From Maratus speciosus (Eukaryota > Arthropoda > Arachnida > Araneae > Salticidae): 64,000 bases of DNA. Where the stretch lies: contig CAWVRF010001073.1 of the NCBI GenBank assembly GCA_963932465.1, forward strand, positions 1 to 64,000, read 5' to 3'. A program made the translations under genes and the position numbers. The notes beneath the pieces were generated by a model that was given only the letters and a program-made list of their open reading frames with translations, ran no database searches and was not told where the DNA came from. This document shows positions 12,581 to 24,284 of this stretch, piece after piece. Positions within the stretch are counted from its first letter, which is position 1; each line of letters begins with the position of its first letter.

Positions 12581-12773
12581 TTTGCTTACTTTAAATATGC
12601 ACACAAGCGAATGTAATTTTAGATTATTCGATTTTTGATCCACGCAATTATTCGTAAAAATATAATGAATATTTGCACAAAATATACACAGCAACAATTA
12701 GTGTACAATATCATGATCCTGGTTTACTTTTCTAAATCTCCTTGTTAAATATCTCGTGTTCTTGCCATGTTGA

Positions 12774-13271
12774 CATTTTATCTACTGAATTATGAATTAA
12801 TGAAAATTTTATCTTCTAAAGCATTTTTCGTGAATTGTTTAAACAAAATTAGAAGATTTACATAATCATTTAATAAATTTTAGAAGGATTTTAGAAGTAT
12901 TGATAAATTTAGAAGGATTAATTAAATTTTAATTTATAGGGATTTTCTGCAATATTTATAACCGTACTCAAATATTTTATTTTAAATATTTTTCTTAGTA
13001 TTTTGTAAAATTAGGAAATGTACAAATATAATGATCTTACAATAGAAATATAGAAATACTTTCGAATTGAAAAATTCCTACCCCCTCCCCCAAAATAAAT
13101 GATTCTTTTAAAAATATTTTTGTTTTGTGTAACCAATAATGCTTTTGGAACAAGATAAAGTAATGCATCTATAACTCATTCTAAACAGTATTCCTACTAA
13201 TCGATGCATTAAATGAATTTTATAACAATTTATTTTAATGGTACTTATAAGTACCGTCAGCAGAGAAAGGG
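12774..13271. mobile_element. piggyBac-type MITE, 498 bp
   Basis: The right end reads GGTACTTATAAGTACC, GTCAGCAGAGAAAGGG, TTAA (13272-13275), closely matching the left end of the element at 9645. The left end CATTTTATCTACTGA after TTGA (12770-12773) is a decayed version. Unit 2 of the segmental duplication lacks this block, which supports insertion. No coding. Confidence 0.65.
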
Positions 13272-14292
13272 TTAAAAAGAAAACTTATTTATTACATCCA
13301 AATTGTAATAATTAGCATTATTCTGAGATATTGAATGTTATTACTTCGTATAAAGTAGTAAAGATACGGTGAAAAATTAAGTAATATCTGTGGATTTTCA
13401 TTAAAAAGGAACAATTTTGTTACTAAGTAGCAAGAATAATCCAGTGCAGTACTGTATGCTTTGTATTCATATATATGTTTGTTGAATATATAAATCACCT
13501 TAAATGTATATATTCGGCTAATTTACTATTCGAATATGTTAGTTTTTAACTTCATATTAAGTATTCTATATATAAATTAAATATATGTGATCTTAAGAAA
13601 TGAAATTTTGTTAGGTATATACATATAGATAATGCAAATTTAATTTACTCACAGATAAAGCAATTGCAAGTGAAAAAAAAAAAAAAAAGCAAATTTCTTG
13701 CTAGAAAATATTAAGTGAAATGGAATTTTCATTTAAAGATATTAATTTAGTTTACTCAAACAGAGAAAATTATTTTTTCAACTATTCATTTGTAATAACA
13801 ATAATATGACATTCATTATTATGTTATTTTTATAAGAAGTTTCTTGACTTTATTATCATTATAATCATATAATGAGGTTAATATAACTAAACGCATCTTA
13901 TATCTAATGATTTTTTACTGTTCTTGATGTGTCTTTTTCTAGTTTATATGCATTTTTGTACTATAAATATGCACACAAACGAGCAGAATTTTAGTATATT
14001 CTTTTTGTTCTATAAGAAGTTATCAATTGAAAATCTGCCATAAATAAAAACTTTTTTGCATACATTTGTATAAAATACACACAGAAACAGTTGATTAAAA
14101 AAAATTACCATGCAACCATGGTATACTGTTTAAGTTTATGTAGAAGAGAAGCTTCTGTCTAAAAAAAAAAAAAAAAAAATTCTAAACTAATAAATTTTCC
14201 TCCAGTGAGACATCTGAATTACGACATCGTTAACTTTTAATCATCTCGTTAACGTTTCTACAACTCTTTGTTAAATCTCTTGTTTTTTGCTT

Positions 14293-16331
14293 TCTCTCTA
14301 TTCTAAAAAAAAGTAACTACCGCTGTCACCGCCGCCGCCGCCGCCGCCGGTTTTGAATTTTTTGTGACCGGAGGTCTTTCTTCGTTAATATTTAGAAAAA
14401 TAATGCATACAAAAATATGAAAGTCGGTAGTATTATACAGAAATGTTTGATAAACACGCTGATGCAGACAGATTTCAGATCGAAGAATTATTTTAAGAGA
14501 TATTTAATGCTAAAGTTGGACAAAATCGTTCCACTAAAAAAGTTTTATAGGAGCAAAAACTGTTCATAGGAATTTAATCATTTTTAGATCATTTTATGTG
14601 TTAGAATTTGCCGGAGTGCAGATTGCATTAATTTTTTTATTTTGACTCATTTTTTGAGGTTTTATTTCTATTTTAAATTCGGATTTTCAGCATTTCTAGA
14701 GATATTTTTAACAGATTTTAGAAAGTGATATTAATTTAAACTGTTGCCAACTGTATAAACAGCGGAAGCAATAATGTTTGCTTAAAAAAAATATTTACAC
14801 GTGACTATTATAAACAGAAAAAAAACATTTGGAATTAGAATTAAATAATTATGTACAAAAAGCAGGAACTTATTAAAAATTATGTCATAAAAACTATAAT
14901 TACACGCGAATTTTAAGAGAGAAAGGAATTTGTAAAGCAATAAATTTATTAATATGCGTTAGAAGTCTTTAATAGGAGAAATTATGTCATATTTACGTCA
15001 CATTACAGTTATTACATAAAATGAACACAAAATAATATGGCAAAACGGTTTAAATTTAGAAATTGCGCTAGACATTTATTTGATATTTTAAGAGGATACT
15101 TTTCAACTATTTTTGTTAGGAAAGCGCAAATAATATTTAATTTCTCACACAAGTATTTTCACGTGAATATTAAAAAGAGAAAGAATAGTTTGGTCAAAAT
15201 TACGTCAGATTAAAAACGATTAATTTAAAATGTCTCATTTAAAAGAACTTTCTTTTCACTTTGTCAAAAAATACCAGGAGACAAAGACTCTGTTTACTTA
15301 ATTCCTTTTATATTAGCTTATTTTGAGATGTTGTTACACGTGTCTACGTCATCAAGTTATTTTTATTTCGACGTTTTATTTGTATTTTTATTAATGTTGC
15401 ACTAATTTATTTGTTTTTTCGTTATTTAAAATAAAAATTATGTCAATTTGTATAATTTGGCGAGTAGTTTGGCGATTATAATTTGGCGAAATGGGTCGAC
15501 GGGATAATCAAGTAGTACCGCAACGGATTTGGAGTTAAAATTCCCCAATCAAAGAGAAATGAATAGAAATCCGTTTATAGAGAGATCGCCACTGTTTTTC
15601 AATTCCTACTACTAGCTCACACTCTCCCTATATTTATTCATATATTTATATATTTATCTTGTACAAATTTTCAATCGTTAATAAAATACTCATTATTCAT
15701 CCTATCAGGTTGAAATAAATTTTTTAAAACTTGTACTGGATGACAATTGATGTTAATAAAGTTTTTTCAAATATTAATTAATTAATTAAATTTTAATTAA
15801 TTAATTTTAGTTTTGCATGGGAAACAAAATGGCGGCCATTGGTTATTGAAGTTCAATGAAATTATTTTCAATAAGGGGTTACCATAGAGGGGGACCCCTA
15901 TGGGGTCGCCAAATACCGCCAATACCCGACATGGGGTCGCCAAATACCGCCAAGTTTGTCGCCAACTGGGCGATATATCGCCAAATTTGGCGGCCAAAAT
16001 GAGTCGCCAAAGTGACGCCAACTTGGCGATATCTGTAATATTTCGCCAAATTCCCATAGAGTTCCATTGTAAACCTACTTGCTTATAGAAAACCAACAAA
16101 TTGAGATATTTTAATGCAACAAAAACTCATATTAGCTTGATTATATTAAATTTTTCTTTGATGGCCTAAGTAGGAATTGACTTTAAAAACAAAATTTTTA
16201 TATTACTTGTTTAAATTGTAATTCAATCTTTCGAAATCTTTTTAAAGCCGATCAAATTAGCGTGCATTTAGAGTCTACGGTGTGTGGACGGGGGTTGGCG
16301 AGCGTAGCTCGAAGGGGGCCGAGCCCCCTAG
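14293..16331 (+). mobile_element. Family A non-autonomous Helitron, copy 2
   Basis: This is the plus-strand copy and the easiest to read: 5' TCTCTCTATTCTAAAAAAAA, then CGCTGTCACC and a GCC run (14328-14350), and at the 3' end GAAGGGGGCCGAGCCCCC followed by CTAG and host T. Body sequence matches copies 1, 3, 4 and 5. It carries an IE insertion at 15599-16209. Near 15455-15500 the body itself has three TTTGGCG words. No Rep/helicase coding. Confidence 0.83.
15599..16209 (-). mobile_element. IE element nested in Helitron copy 2
   Basis: Begins TCAATTCCTACTACTAG and ends TAAGTAGGAATTGAC..TATTACTTG, the same ends as at 1620-2186, and sits at the same position in the Helitron body. It contains about eleven CGCCAA/TTGGCG words within 15903-16055. 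Several short open frames here come from that repeat and are not genes. Confidence 0.68.
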
Positions 16332-16550
16332 TGGTAAAAAAGAAAACTCATTTATTACTTCTAGATTGTACTAATTAGCGTTATTCTAAGATAATGAACA
16401 TGGCTACTATGTTTTAAGTAATAAGCGGATTGTGAAGAATGAAGTGATATCTGTTATTTTTCATTACAAATGAAAGATCTTGTTACTAACTAGCATAAAT
16501 AAATCAGTGTCGTACTGAACATACTTCGTATTTTAATGCTGTATCTTTCT

Positions 16551-17366
16551 GAAAATAGCCTTTCACAAAAATAAATTATTTTAATTTGACATCAGCCGTC
16601 AAAGTTTTATTTATAGTTGAATATTTTCGCGTAAAATAAATTAAATTTTGTTTCTGTCGTGATCAGACATGGCAATTCACTCTATTTTTTTATTTAGAAA
16701 TCCCGAACTCATACCGGAAAGTGCGAAAGAAGAATTATATCTTTATTTAATATTGAAATGACTGTAAATTAATTGAAAAATTACCAGACGGAATTTCTTG
16801 TAGGGATTTGGAATTTTTGTAGGTAAAGGATGCCGTACTGACAACACTACTTCTGATTCGTTAAATGCCAATTAAAAGCGAATTAATGTGGATTAATGTA
16901 AAAAAAAAATGTGAAATAAGCTTTAAAATAATTAAAAAAAAACTTTCTAAAGAATGCCTTTGTTAAATGTTAGTTTGTCTATTTAAATTAATACATAATT
17001 ATATAAAATTAAAGCACGCTCACAAAGGAGATATTTTAGAAAATCTTTAAATACTTCCATTTGTAATATATCCATTTTATATGCGTACGTGAATTGATCA
17101 TAATACCACCCACATACGTGTATGCCACCTCTCGTCTGTTGGTGCAATTCACGTATAAATGTTGATTTATATCGCAAGGTCTCTCCATTTGACATGTCGA
17201 CTGTCACTCTCTAAACTAAACATAGATTCCCACAGAACGATACACTGCTCCACTGATTTGCGTTCATACTACGTGCAATCTGAACCATTGATACGGATCA
17301 CTACTGTGACGAGAGGTAAGTGGGATACATATTGTCGGACGTCTGGTATAAAGACTATGATGCCTA
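16551..17366. other. Intergenic stretch with small unassigned frames
   Basis: Open frames at 17207-16983 (minus) and 17159-17452 (plus) overlap. The minus frame contains STFIRELHQQTRGGIHVCGW, which I do not recognise. No splice or start context supports either as a gene. Confidence 0.3.
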
Positions 17367-18302
17367 ACAAGGAAGGTCTCCATACGAGCATATTCAGAAA
17401 AATCGGAAAAAATTACAGAGTGTTCTTCTTATTTCGACACATATGTTTATAAAAAAAAATTCGGCGGAACCTCGATAGAACGTTCGTAAAAAATAATAAA
17501 AATTTCTTTTATTTGGCGATTTATCATCGGTTGGCGATGAAATGAAATTTCGAAAATTACTTTTTTATGTCGAATAATCTTTAAGATAAAAATGTTTCAT
17601 ATTGAACTTGTTTAAATGAATTTAATGTAAATAACTTTAGTTTTCTCAGTTTTAGTTTAAGTTAACTATAGTTTTGTCATATATATATATCTATATACAT
17701 TTATAATGAAAGTTAAATATCAAATTTTAGGAATTAAAACAAAATTAAAATAAATTAAAATTGTTTTTCAATATCTCAAAATTAAGTCCAATTGAGCGCT
17801 GTCGATTCAATTTTGTTGCAATGGAAACGACGAATTCTTGGATATTGAAATGAATAACTGGTAAATGAATCTTGCCTTTATTTTGGAATGCGCCGAAATA
17901 TATGAAAGCATTTTTTATATATGAAATTGTTTTTAAAGTAATAAAATTAAATAACAAGCAACATAAATATGTAAAACGAAAAAAATGTATTTTTTAAACT
18001 CTCTCATTGTTTATGTTTCAATTCATTAAATACTTTTTACACGCATTCTAAAAATCAATTAACAAACAATTTTAAGGTGCATTAAAATCGTTTGCTTTTG
18101 ACGAGGAAAAGTACTGCTCGCCAAATCGCGTGACGCTTTCATCTTTCCGCGCAAAATACTCGAAAGTATTTTATTTTTTTACAGACTTTCTATTGTAATT
18201 CCGCCGCTAAATTTAACTGATCCTTTATTACATACATAAGTGGTTTAATTGCTATTTTTTTCAAAATATTCTGAGTATGCCCAGTATGGAGACCTTCCTT
18301 GT
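17367..18302. mobile_element. Inverted-repeat element, 936 bp
   Basis: Left end ACAAGGAAGGTCTCCATAC and right end GTATGGAGACCTTCCTTGT are perfect inverted copies, continuing imperfectly (GCATATTCAGAA versus TTCTGAGTATGC). Left flank is TA and right flank AA, compatible with a decayed TA duplication. No transposase inside; GTTTTTTATATA-type AT sequence and an AT microsatellite at 17680-17700 fill the interior. A Tc1/mariner-type MITE is likely. Confidence 0.7.
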
Positions 18303-18324
18303 AAGTTGCTTGTATACAGTTTGT

Positions 18325-18640
18325 CTGGAAAGTAGCGGCCGGAAAACCAACGACACTATAACGTTGCTGCTATTGCTCTTGCGGGTATTGTTCGGTTGCG
18401 CCTGACCGTTAATGCCATAAATCATTCATCTGATAATGTTGATTTACACGGAAGACCTTCTACAGGAGTACTAGTAGAATTTATCGTAGAAATATACTTT
18501 TGCCACAGTCTTGAAACCGTAGATTTGTCGATATCAACAGCTTCGGTAACACCGGCCAGACTGCATCATTCCAACAACACGACCACGACTAAATTTATCC
18601 ATGTGGTACGTATCTAAATTATCATCAACAGAAATGATCG
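18325..18640 (-). pseudogene. Tc1-like transposase N-terminus, fragment
   Basis: On the minus strand the frame reads KFSRGRVVGMMQSGRCYRS (about 18610-18540), then after a one-base shift AVDIDKSTVSRLWQKY (about 18530-18480), TPVEGLPCKST and finally LTVRRNRTIPARAIAATL (about 18410-18350). This is the double helix-turn-helix, DNA-binding half of a Tc1 transposase, in the right order. A stop replaces a residue before FMALTVRR. The DDE catalytic half is absent, so it is a truncated relic. It begins 20 bp right of the inverted-repeat element at 17367-18302 but does not appear to be part of it. Confidence 0.82.
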
Positions 18641-19800
18641 AAATCACCCCTAGAAATAACAATAGAACCATCCATTCTTCCAATCGATCTACTTTGAAAT
18701 TCACGTTTTTGTTTCGTCCGACACCCTCAAACGGCTGATTTGATAGGTTTAAAAAATTATAATTACCCCTAGTTTGCATATATTTTCTTAATTTGCGTAT
18801 CAAGTTTCAATGTTTTACAAAATGATCTTTTTGAGAAAACGATGATTAATTTAAATATGCAATACTTTTGTACATCAATGTATATTTAGAATGTATATTA
18901 GTTAGTGCACATCTATAAGTGTGAGTATATATTACAACTGACGAAATTCCAAATAAATCATTAAGCATAATAAAAAATTATTTAAATTTAATTATTAAAT
19001 ATTAATATTTAAAATAAATAATTAATATTTAGAACAATTTTGTAATTTTGTATATATATTTTTTTTTTGTATTCTTTTATATTTATACGCTTACAAATCC
19101 TAAATGAATCCTTACATGTAAAAAAACTGTTTTAAATTTTGTTTTAATATTTTAAACAGTCTTGTAAATCTGTTTGATTTTATGTGATAAAAATGAATAT
19201 GTCTAAAATAATAATATGCCTAATATATATTATACTAGGACGTTATCTTATTACATTGACTAATGCAAAACGTACGAATAAGAAGTGTCAAGAGTAATTA
19301 TGCTTTCACAGAAATTCCTGTCAAATGTAAATAACTATCAGATGTTGATTTATTAATTTATTTCATCGAGGAAATAATTTTATATATCAACTTCAGGCTT
19401 CCACCTAGTGATTTATACCATCAACAGCATTAGTTGCAGCAATTTACCCCTTCGTTACTACTAAAAAGACATGTTATAAATGACTTCTTAATATATTGAG
19501 TAATGAATTTCTCATTAGTAAAAATATTTGCGAATTCCATCATAAATATATGACCAACCCGAATTATATACGATTTTAGAAAATAAATTCAATTAAAAAA
19601 ATATTTTAAATTTCAGCCAGTTAAACTGTGATTTTTATGTCATAGTTCTTCATTTAGATCAAATGTTTGCTTTTAACACTTTCTATCATAGTTAAAAGAT
19701 GTTTGTAAAATGGATTTATCTGGCTGTGAGTTGAAATTACTGGCTGTCTGCCCATGCTTTAACTCGGAGAAATGTACTCGGGATGCCATACAAATGATAC
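18641..19800. other. AT-rich intergenic stretch
   Basis: Long A/T tracts and ATTTAAATTTAATTATTAAAT-like sequence; no gene or repeat pair was supported. Confidence 0.35.
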
Positions 19801-20269
19801 ACAGGGTGGTTATAATTAAACTTCCCCTATAAACAGCATCCTACAGTGCAAACGGGTGAGCGGAATGCAATGAAATTTGGTATATAGACTATACACGAGA
19901 TGCGCTCGCGGAATTTCGAAAAAAAAAAGTTCCAAAATGTCCAGCAGATGCGATTTTTACGAAAAAAACCCATTAAATTTAACACATTAAACGACCAAAA
20001 CGGAATACAAAAACAATATTAACAATCCAGAACAAGAATTATGAATAATAAAATCTAAAACCGGTTGTTTTGGCAGTTTATTGTGTTAAATTTAATGTTT
20101 TTTTCCGTAAAAAGCGCCATCGGGTGGACATTTTGGAACTAATTTTTTTTTCGAAATTCCGCGAGCGCATCTCGTGTGTAGTCTATATACCGAATTTCAT
20201 TGCATTCCACTCACCCGTTTGGGCTGTAAGGTGCTGTTTATAGGGAAAGTTTAATTATAACCACCCTGT
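19801..20269. mobile_element. Mariner-type foldback MITE, about 470 bp
   Basis: The arms are inverted nearly end to end: left CAGGGTGGTTATAATTAAAC, right GTTTAATTATAACCACCCTG, with GAGATGCGCTCGCGGAATTTC mirrored (in two parts, GAGATGCGCTC and GCGGAATTTCG) by the right arm near 20160. The loop is around 20000-20060. TA follows the right end and GATAC precedes the left. CAGGGTG termini with TA targets are typical of mariner-derived MITEs. Confidence 0.82.
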
Positions 20270-21551
20270 ATCTCATTCAGGCTTATTATGGCATAAGCAG
20301 TATTCAAAATGAAGCGTGTATAATTTATCGTTCGTTTAATGGGCACTCAAATTTATTTTTACAATATAGTCTATGGGGAAAAAAATAATTTCTAGTGTAT
20401 TTTAGCGACTACACTATTTCAAACATACTGAAATTGATATTCATCACAGATGTGCACTGCACGATGCTGGCTTCATAATATGTAGTGCATTGCATTTATC
20501 ACTCATTTACAGGTATGAAGAAAAGAATTTGGTTACTGCATGACATATGAGCAATAATTTCTGAAGTGCCTTTTTGATTGTGGTATTGTAATTTAAATGT
20601 AGATAAATTTTTGCAGATTACTCGGCCTGTATAAATTTTATAGATCATAAATAGGGCTGTTGAAAATAATTCGGATATTTCTCCGATTGTAGGTGGTAAG
20701 TACTGAAATTGTGTTCCTGAATGTATCATGTGTTTTACGAATTCTCTTTTATTTCGAAACGTCATTATCATGAACACCATGTTAAACGAAGTTTTGTTAC
20801 AGTATTCTTGATATGTTCGAAAGTGTTCCATAATCTACACTTAACGCATTATTTCCCCGTCTTCTTTAATTTTTCTGTCGAAATACATTTAAAATTCAAT
20901 GAAGGAAAAATCTAATGATTAATTAAACATTAAGTTTGTCTTGTTTCAAAATTACTACGTATAAGTTTCATGAAACTCAGAGAAATTATAATAAAGGAAA
21001 TAAATTCAAAAGTAAATTTTGAAAAATGAAAAATAAATAATTATCTTTATTGAAGAGCTGAGAGGAAGAACATGTTATTACATTTTCTTAAAAATTATTT
21101 TGTCCTTTGCACGAAGGTGTTATCAGGTATTCTATCACATGGTAAAGCTATAATACCAAAGTTCTATTTAGCCTTGAAGATTTAAGCCATTATTCATTAA
21201 TATTCAATATTTTAATGTTTAATAATGCAAATAATATTAATATTTTTTTAATATTTAAAAATTAAATATGAGTATGTTTTTTGATAGAGTTTAGTGCCAT
21301 ACCTGTTAATATTTTTAACACATGGTATCAAACAGAAAATTAAATCATTAAAATTGACAACAAAAACTTTCACATAAAATTTTCAATTCAAATTCAAATG
21401 TAATTTTTTTTTACTTAACATGCTCTTCCACTTAGTTCTTCCATTATATGTAAAGTAATCCGGTAATAAAAATTATATGCACACAAATGGAATTATATAT
21501 ATGCATGCATGTATGAAACTTTTATTAAGTAATATAAAACTTTTTTTTTAA
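20270..21551. other. AT-rich intergenic stretch
   Basis: Contains the longest uninterrupted frame of the window (110 codons, 20831-20499 minus), which shows no recognisable domain and no codon or splice support. A TTAATATT-rich patch lies at 21190-21270. Nothing else supported. Confidence 0.35.
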
Positions 21552-22836
21552 CTAGGGGGCTCGGCCCCCTACGAGCTACGCTCGCCAACCCCCGTCCAGA
21601 CACCGCAGACTCTAAATGCACGCTAATTTGATCGGCTTTAAAAAGATTTCGAAAGATTGAATTATAATTTAAAAAACAGTGGCGACGAATTTCTATTCAT
21701 TTCTCTTTGATTGGGGAATTTTAACGCCAAATCCGCTGCGGTACTACTTGATTATCCTGTCGACCAATTTCGCCAAATTATATGAATCGCCAAACCACTC
21801 GCCAAATTATACAAATTGATATAATTTTTATTTTAAATAACGAAAGAACAAATAAATTCGTACAGCATTAATAAAAACACAAATAAAACGTCGAAATAAA
21901 AATAACTTGATGACGTATACACGTGTAACAACATTTCAAAATAAGCTAATATAAAAGGAATTAAGTAAAGAGAGTCTTTGTCTCCTGGTATTTTTTAACA
22001 AAGCGAAAAGAAAGTTCTTTTAAATTTAGATATTTTAAATTAATTCTCAAAATATCAAATAAATGTCTAGCGCAATTTCTAAATTTAAACTTTTTTGCAA
22101 TATTATTTTGTGTTCATTTTATGTAATAACTATAATGTGACATAAATATGACGTCATTTCTCCTGAGACTTCTAACGCATGTTAATGAATTTATTATTTT
22201 ACAATATCCTTTCTCTTTTAAAATTCACGTGTATACTTTTTATGACGTAATTTTTAATAAGTTCCTGCTACGTAATTATTTAATTCTAATTTGAAAGTTT
22301 TTTTCCTGTTTATAATAGTCACGTGTAAATAAATTTTTAATTTGAAGCAAACATTATTGCTTGCGCTTTTTATACAGTTGGCAACAGTTTAATTTAGTAC
22401 AATTTTCTGAAATCTGTAAAAAATATCTCTAGAAATGCTGAAAATTTGAATTTAAAATAGAAATAAAACCTGAAAAAATGAGTCAAAATATAAAAAATTA
22501 ATGCAATCTGCACTCCGGCAAATTCTAACGCATAAAATGATCTAAAAATGATTACACTGCCGTGTATAGTTTTTGCTGCTATAAAACTTTTTTAGTGGAA
22601 CGATTTTGTCCAACTTTAGCATTAAATAACTCTTAAAATAATTCTTCGATTTGAAAACTGTCTGCATCAGCGTGTTTATCAAACATTTCTGTATAAAACC
22701 ACCGATTTTCATATTTTTGTATGCATTATTTTTGTTAATATTAACGAAGAAAGGCCTCCGGTCACAAAAAAATCAAAACTGGCGGCGGCGGCGGCGGCGG
22801 TGACAGCGGTAGTTACTTTTTTTTAGAATAGAGAGA
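21552..22836 (-). mobile_element. Family A non-autonomous Helitron, copy 3
   Basis: Minus strand: starts TCTCTCTATTCTAAAAAAAA after host A, carries the GCC run (22783-22800), ends GGGGGCCGAGCCCCC plus CTAG before host T. It lacks the IE insertion (uninterrupted ATAATTTAAAAAACAGTGG at 21670) and so serves as the empty site for copies 1 and 2. Three CGCCAA words occur at 21768-21805. Confidence 0.83.
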
Positions 22837-22840
22837 TTAT

Positions 22841-23013
22841 ATGATTTGTCGTGTGATTGGAGGTATTCAGTTATTAATGATCGGAGGTAATCTGTTACGT
22901 ATGTAAAAATTCAAGTTTCTAAATTTTACAGTTTTTGAGAACGAACTCTATGACAGACAGAGGAGTGAAATGTTTATTAATAGGGTTTCGTTAGATGAAC
23001 GAAACCCTAAAAA
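22841..23013 (-). repeat. GGGTTCCG dispersed repeat, copy 2
   Basis: On the minus strand it starts TTTTAGGGTTTCGTTCATC, continues AACGAAACCC and a CTCTGTCTGTCATAG tract, the same order as the copy at 8321. The terminal AGGGTTTCGTT/AACGAAACCCT forms a hairpin at 22982-23009. It abuts Helitron copy 3. Confidence 0.5.
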
Positions 23014-23936
23014 TTATGGTTTTGGTATCTCGTAAATAGACTTTCGTCATCAAAAGCAACGATTTGTTGCAAATATTGATTTTCTGAGAATAAAATAAAA
23101 ATTATAACAAAAATTTGAATGTTTGCTTTTATATCCTTATGTATTTTATTTCAGTGTTTCATTCTTCTTTAGAAAACAATTGATTTTGTAGTTAAAATTG
23201 AATTGAAATGTATAAGAAAAATATTAAATTGTGTTCATATTATTATAATTCTCAATTTAGATTGTGAAGAGTTTTAAATTATTGATGTTGAAATGAGCGT
23301 GCTTTTTAGTATTGAGCAACACGAAACAATTATGTTCAAAGTAGACTTCCCTCAATTTCAAAATAACGCATTTGAAAATCGTTAACCAATAAATTGCTAA
23401 TAACAAACTTATACTGATATTAAAAGATATTTATCGTGAACTGATTAAAAACATAACTCTTACGGTAAATTGTAAAAAGATTTAACTTCAAGTATTTTTT
23501 TTCACAAAGTGGACTTGCCCCAATGTGAAAATCAACGGCTCGCTTTAAGATAATCAGATTAAATTAACTACCTTGTTCTTAAAATGATTAATGAACGTTT
23601 ATTATGCGAGTGGAGTGCTAATTATGTGAAATATTCAAAGAAAAAAAATGGCATTTAAAATAATATATTAAAGTAATCATAAAATAAACTTCATCTTAAA
23701 CATCGCCAATTCTTTTTCATTTTATTCTAAAAGTATGTGAATGAGAATAATAGATTCCTGATATACATTGTTCAATCACAATAAAACATGACTACATTAT
23801 TTTGAGCAAGTGCAATATGTCCATATATAACATATCGATTTGTTTGACGCATTAACAGAAAATTTTAAGAATGTAGTACTGCAAAAGTTACTTTTTTTTA
23901 TATTTATGAATGTGGCATTCACATCGATTGCTTTAA
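23014..23936. other. AT-rich intergenic stretch
   Basis: No gene, repeat pair or terminal inverted repeat was found between the GGGTTCCG repeat and the TTAA element. Confidence 0.35.
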
Positions 23937-24159
23937 GGCGAAAGTGGACATTCAAAATCGCAAAAAAACATTAAAAAATCCATTTTTTGTTTTTAGAAAA
24001 AAAATGTTCTTGGAATCTTCTACTTTCGAATTAAAAAAATATTCAAATCCGATAATTTTTTGCAGAGATACAGCTGTTTTTCGAACGTAAACAATAAAAT
24101 TTTATTTATTTTAATTATTTATTTTAAAAACTTAAAATATAATTTTAAATCCTGTATCT

Positions 24160-24276
24160 CAAGCCCTACCAGTGGCCGAGAGGTTCTGCTCTCGAAGCTG
24201 GTAGATGGGAGGTGCTGGGTTCGATCCCAATCGTGACTGTCGGCTTAATCGTTCGGAGTTTTCGTGGTTCTCTTCG
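24160..24276 (+). repeat. tRNA-derived SINE, 5' part
   Basis: AGTGGCCGAGAGG (24171-24183) is an A box as in Ser/Leu-type tRNA genes and GGTTCGATCCC (24218-24228) is a perfect B box, 35 bases later, giving an internal RNA polymerase III promoter. It does not fold as an intact tRNA and runs on into CGGCTTAATCGTTCGGAG, a SINE body. The element is then broken at 24277 by a large insertion; the likely continuation is at 27110. Confidence 0.7.
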
Positions 24277-24284
24277 CACTGCAA

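Larger units (their letters stand above)
8065..13490. repeat. Segmental duplication, unit 1 (split by insertions)
   Basis: Three blocks here match three blocks of unit 2 in the same order: about 8065-8320 with 13690-13950, 12581-12760 with 13950-14285, and 13276-13490 with 16338-16550. Marker words include ATATGCACACAA, GTTAAATATCTC/GTTAAATCTCTT, and AAAAGAAAACT followed by TTATTAC. Identity is roughly 70-80% by eye. Between the blocks of unit 1 lie the GGGTTCCG repeat, piggyBac-type elements and a LINE. The matched blocks show no coding. Confidence 0.6.
13690..16550. repeat. Segmental duplication, unit 2
   Basis: Matches unit 1 (8065-13490) in three blocks: 13690-13950, 13950-14285 and 16338-16550. 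In this unit the first two blocks are contiguous and a Helitron (14293-16331) sits before the third, within a few bases of the position used by the piggyBac MITE in unit 1. Poly-A runs at 13673-13688 and 14161-14179 are present. Confidence 0.6.

Noticed and set aside
9645..13271. A single 3.6 kb piggyBac element using the outermost matching ends
   Set aside because: It would enclose a block (12581-12760) that is host DNA by comparison with the duplicated unit; two smaller elements, 9645-11234 and 12774-13271, explain all ends.
15797..16099. Frames with IWRNI..IAKLA repeats on both strands, also at 46031-46231
   Set aside because: They are translations of the CGCCAA palindromes in IE, with parallel frames on both strands; not a gene family.
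16983..17452. Possible exons containing ELHQQTRGGIHV and TVTRGKWDTYC
   Set aside because: Unrecognised, short and overlapping on opposite strands; no supporting splice sites.
20499..20831. 110-codon minus-strand frame, longest in the window
   Set aside because: No recognisable domain, overlaps a plus-strand frame, and the composition is that of AT-rich non-coding DNA.
24171..24228. Possible Ser/Leu tRNA gene
   Set aside because: A and B boxes are good but the arms do not close into a cloverleaf and a SINE body follows.
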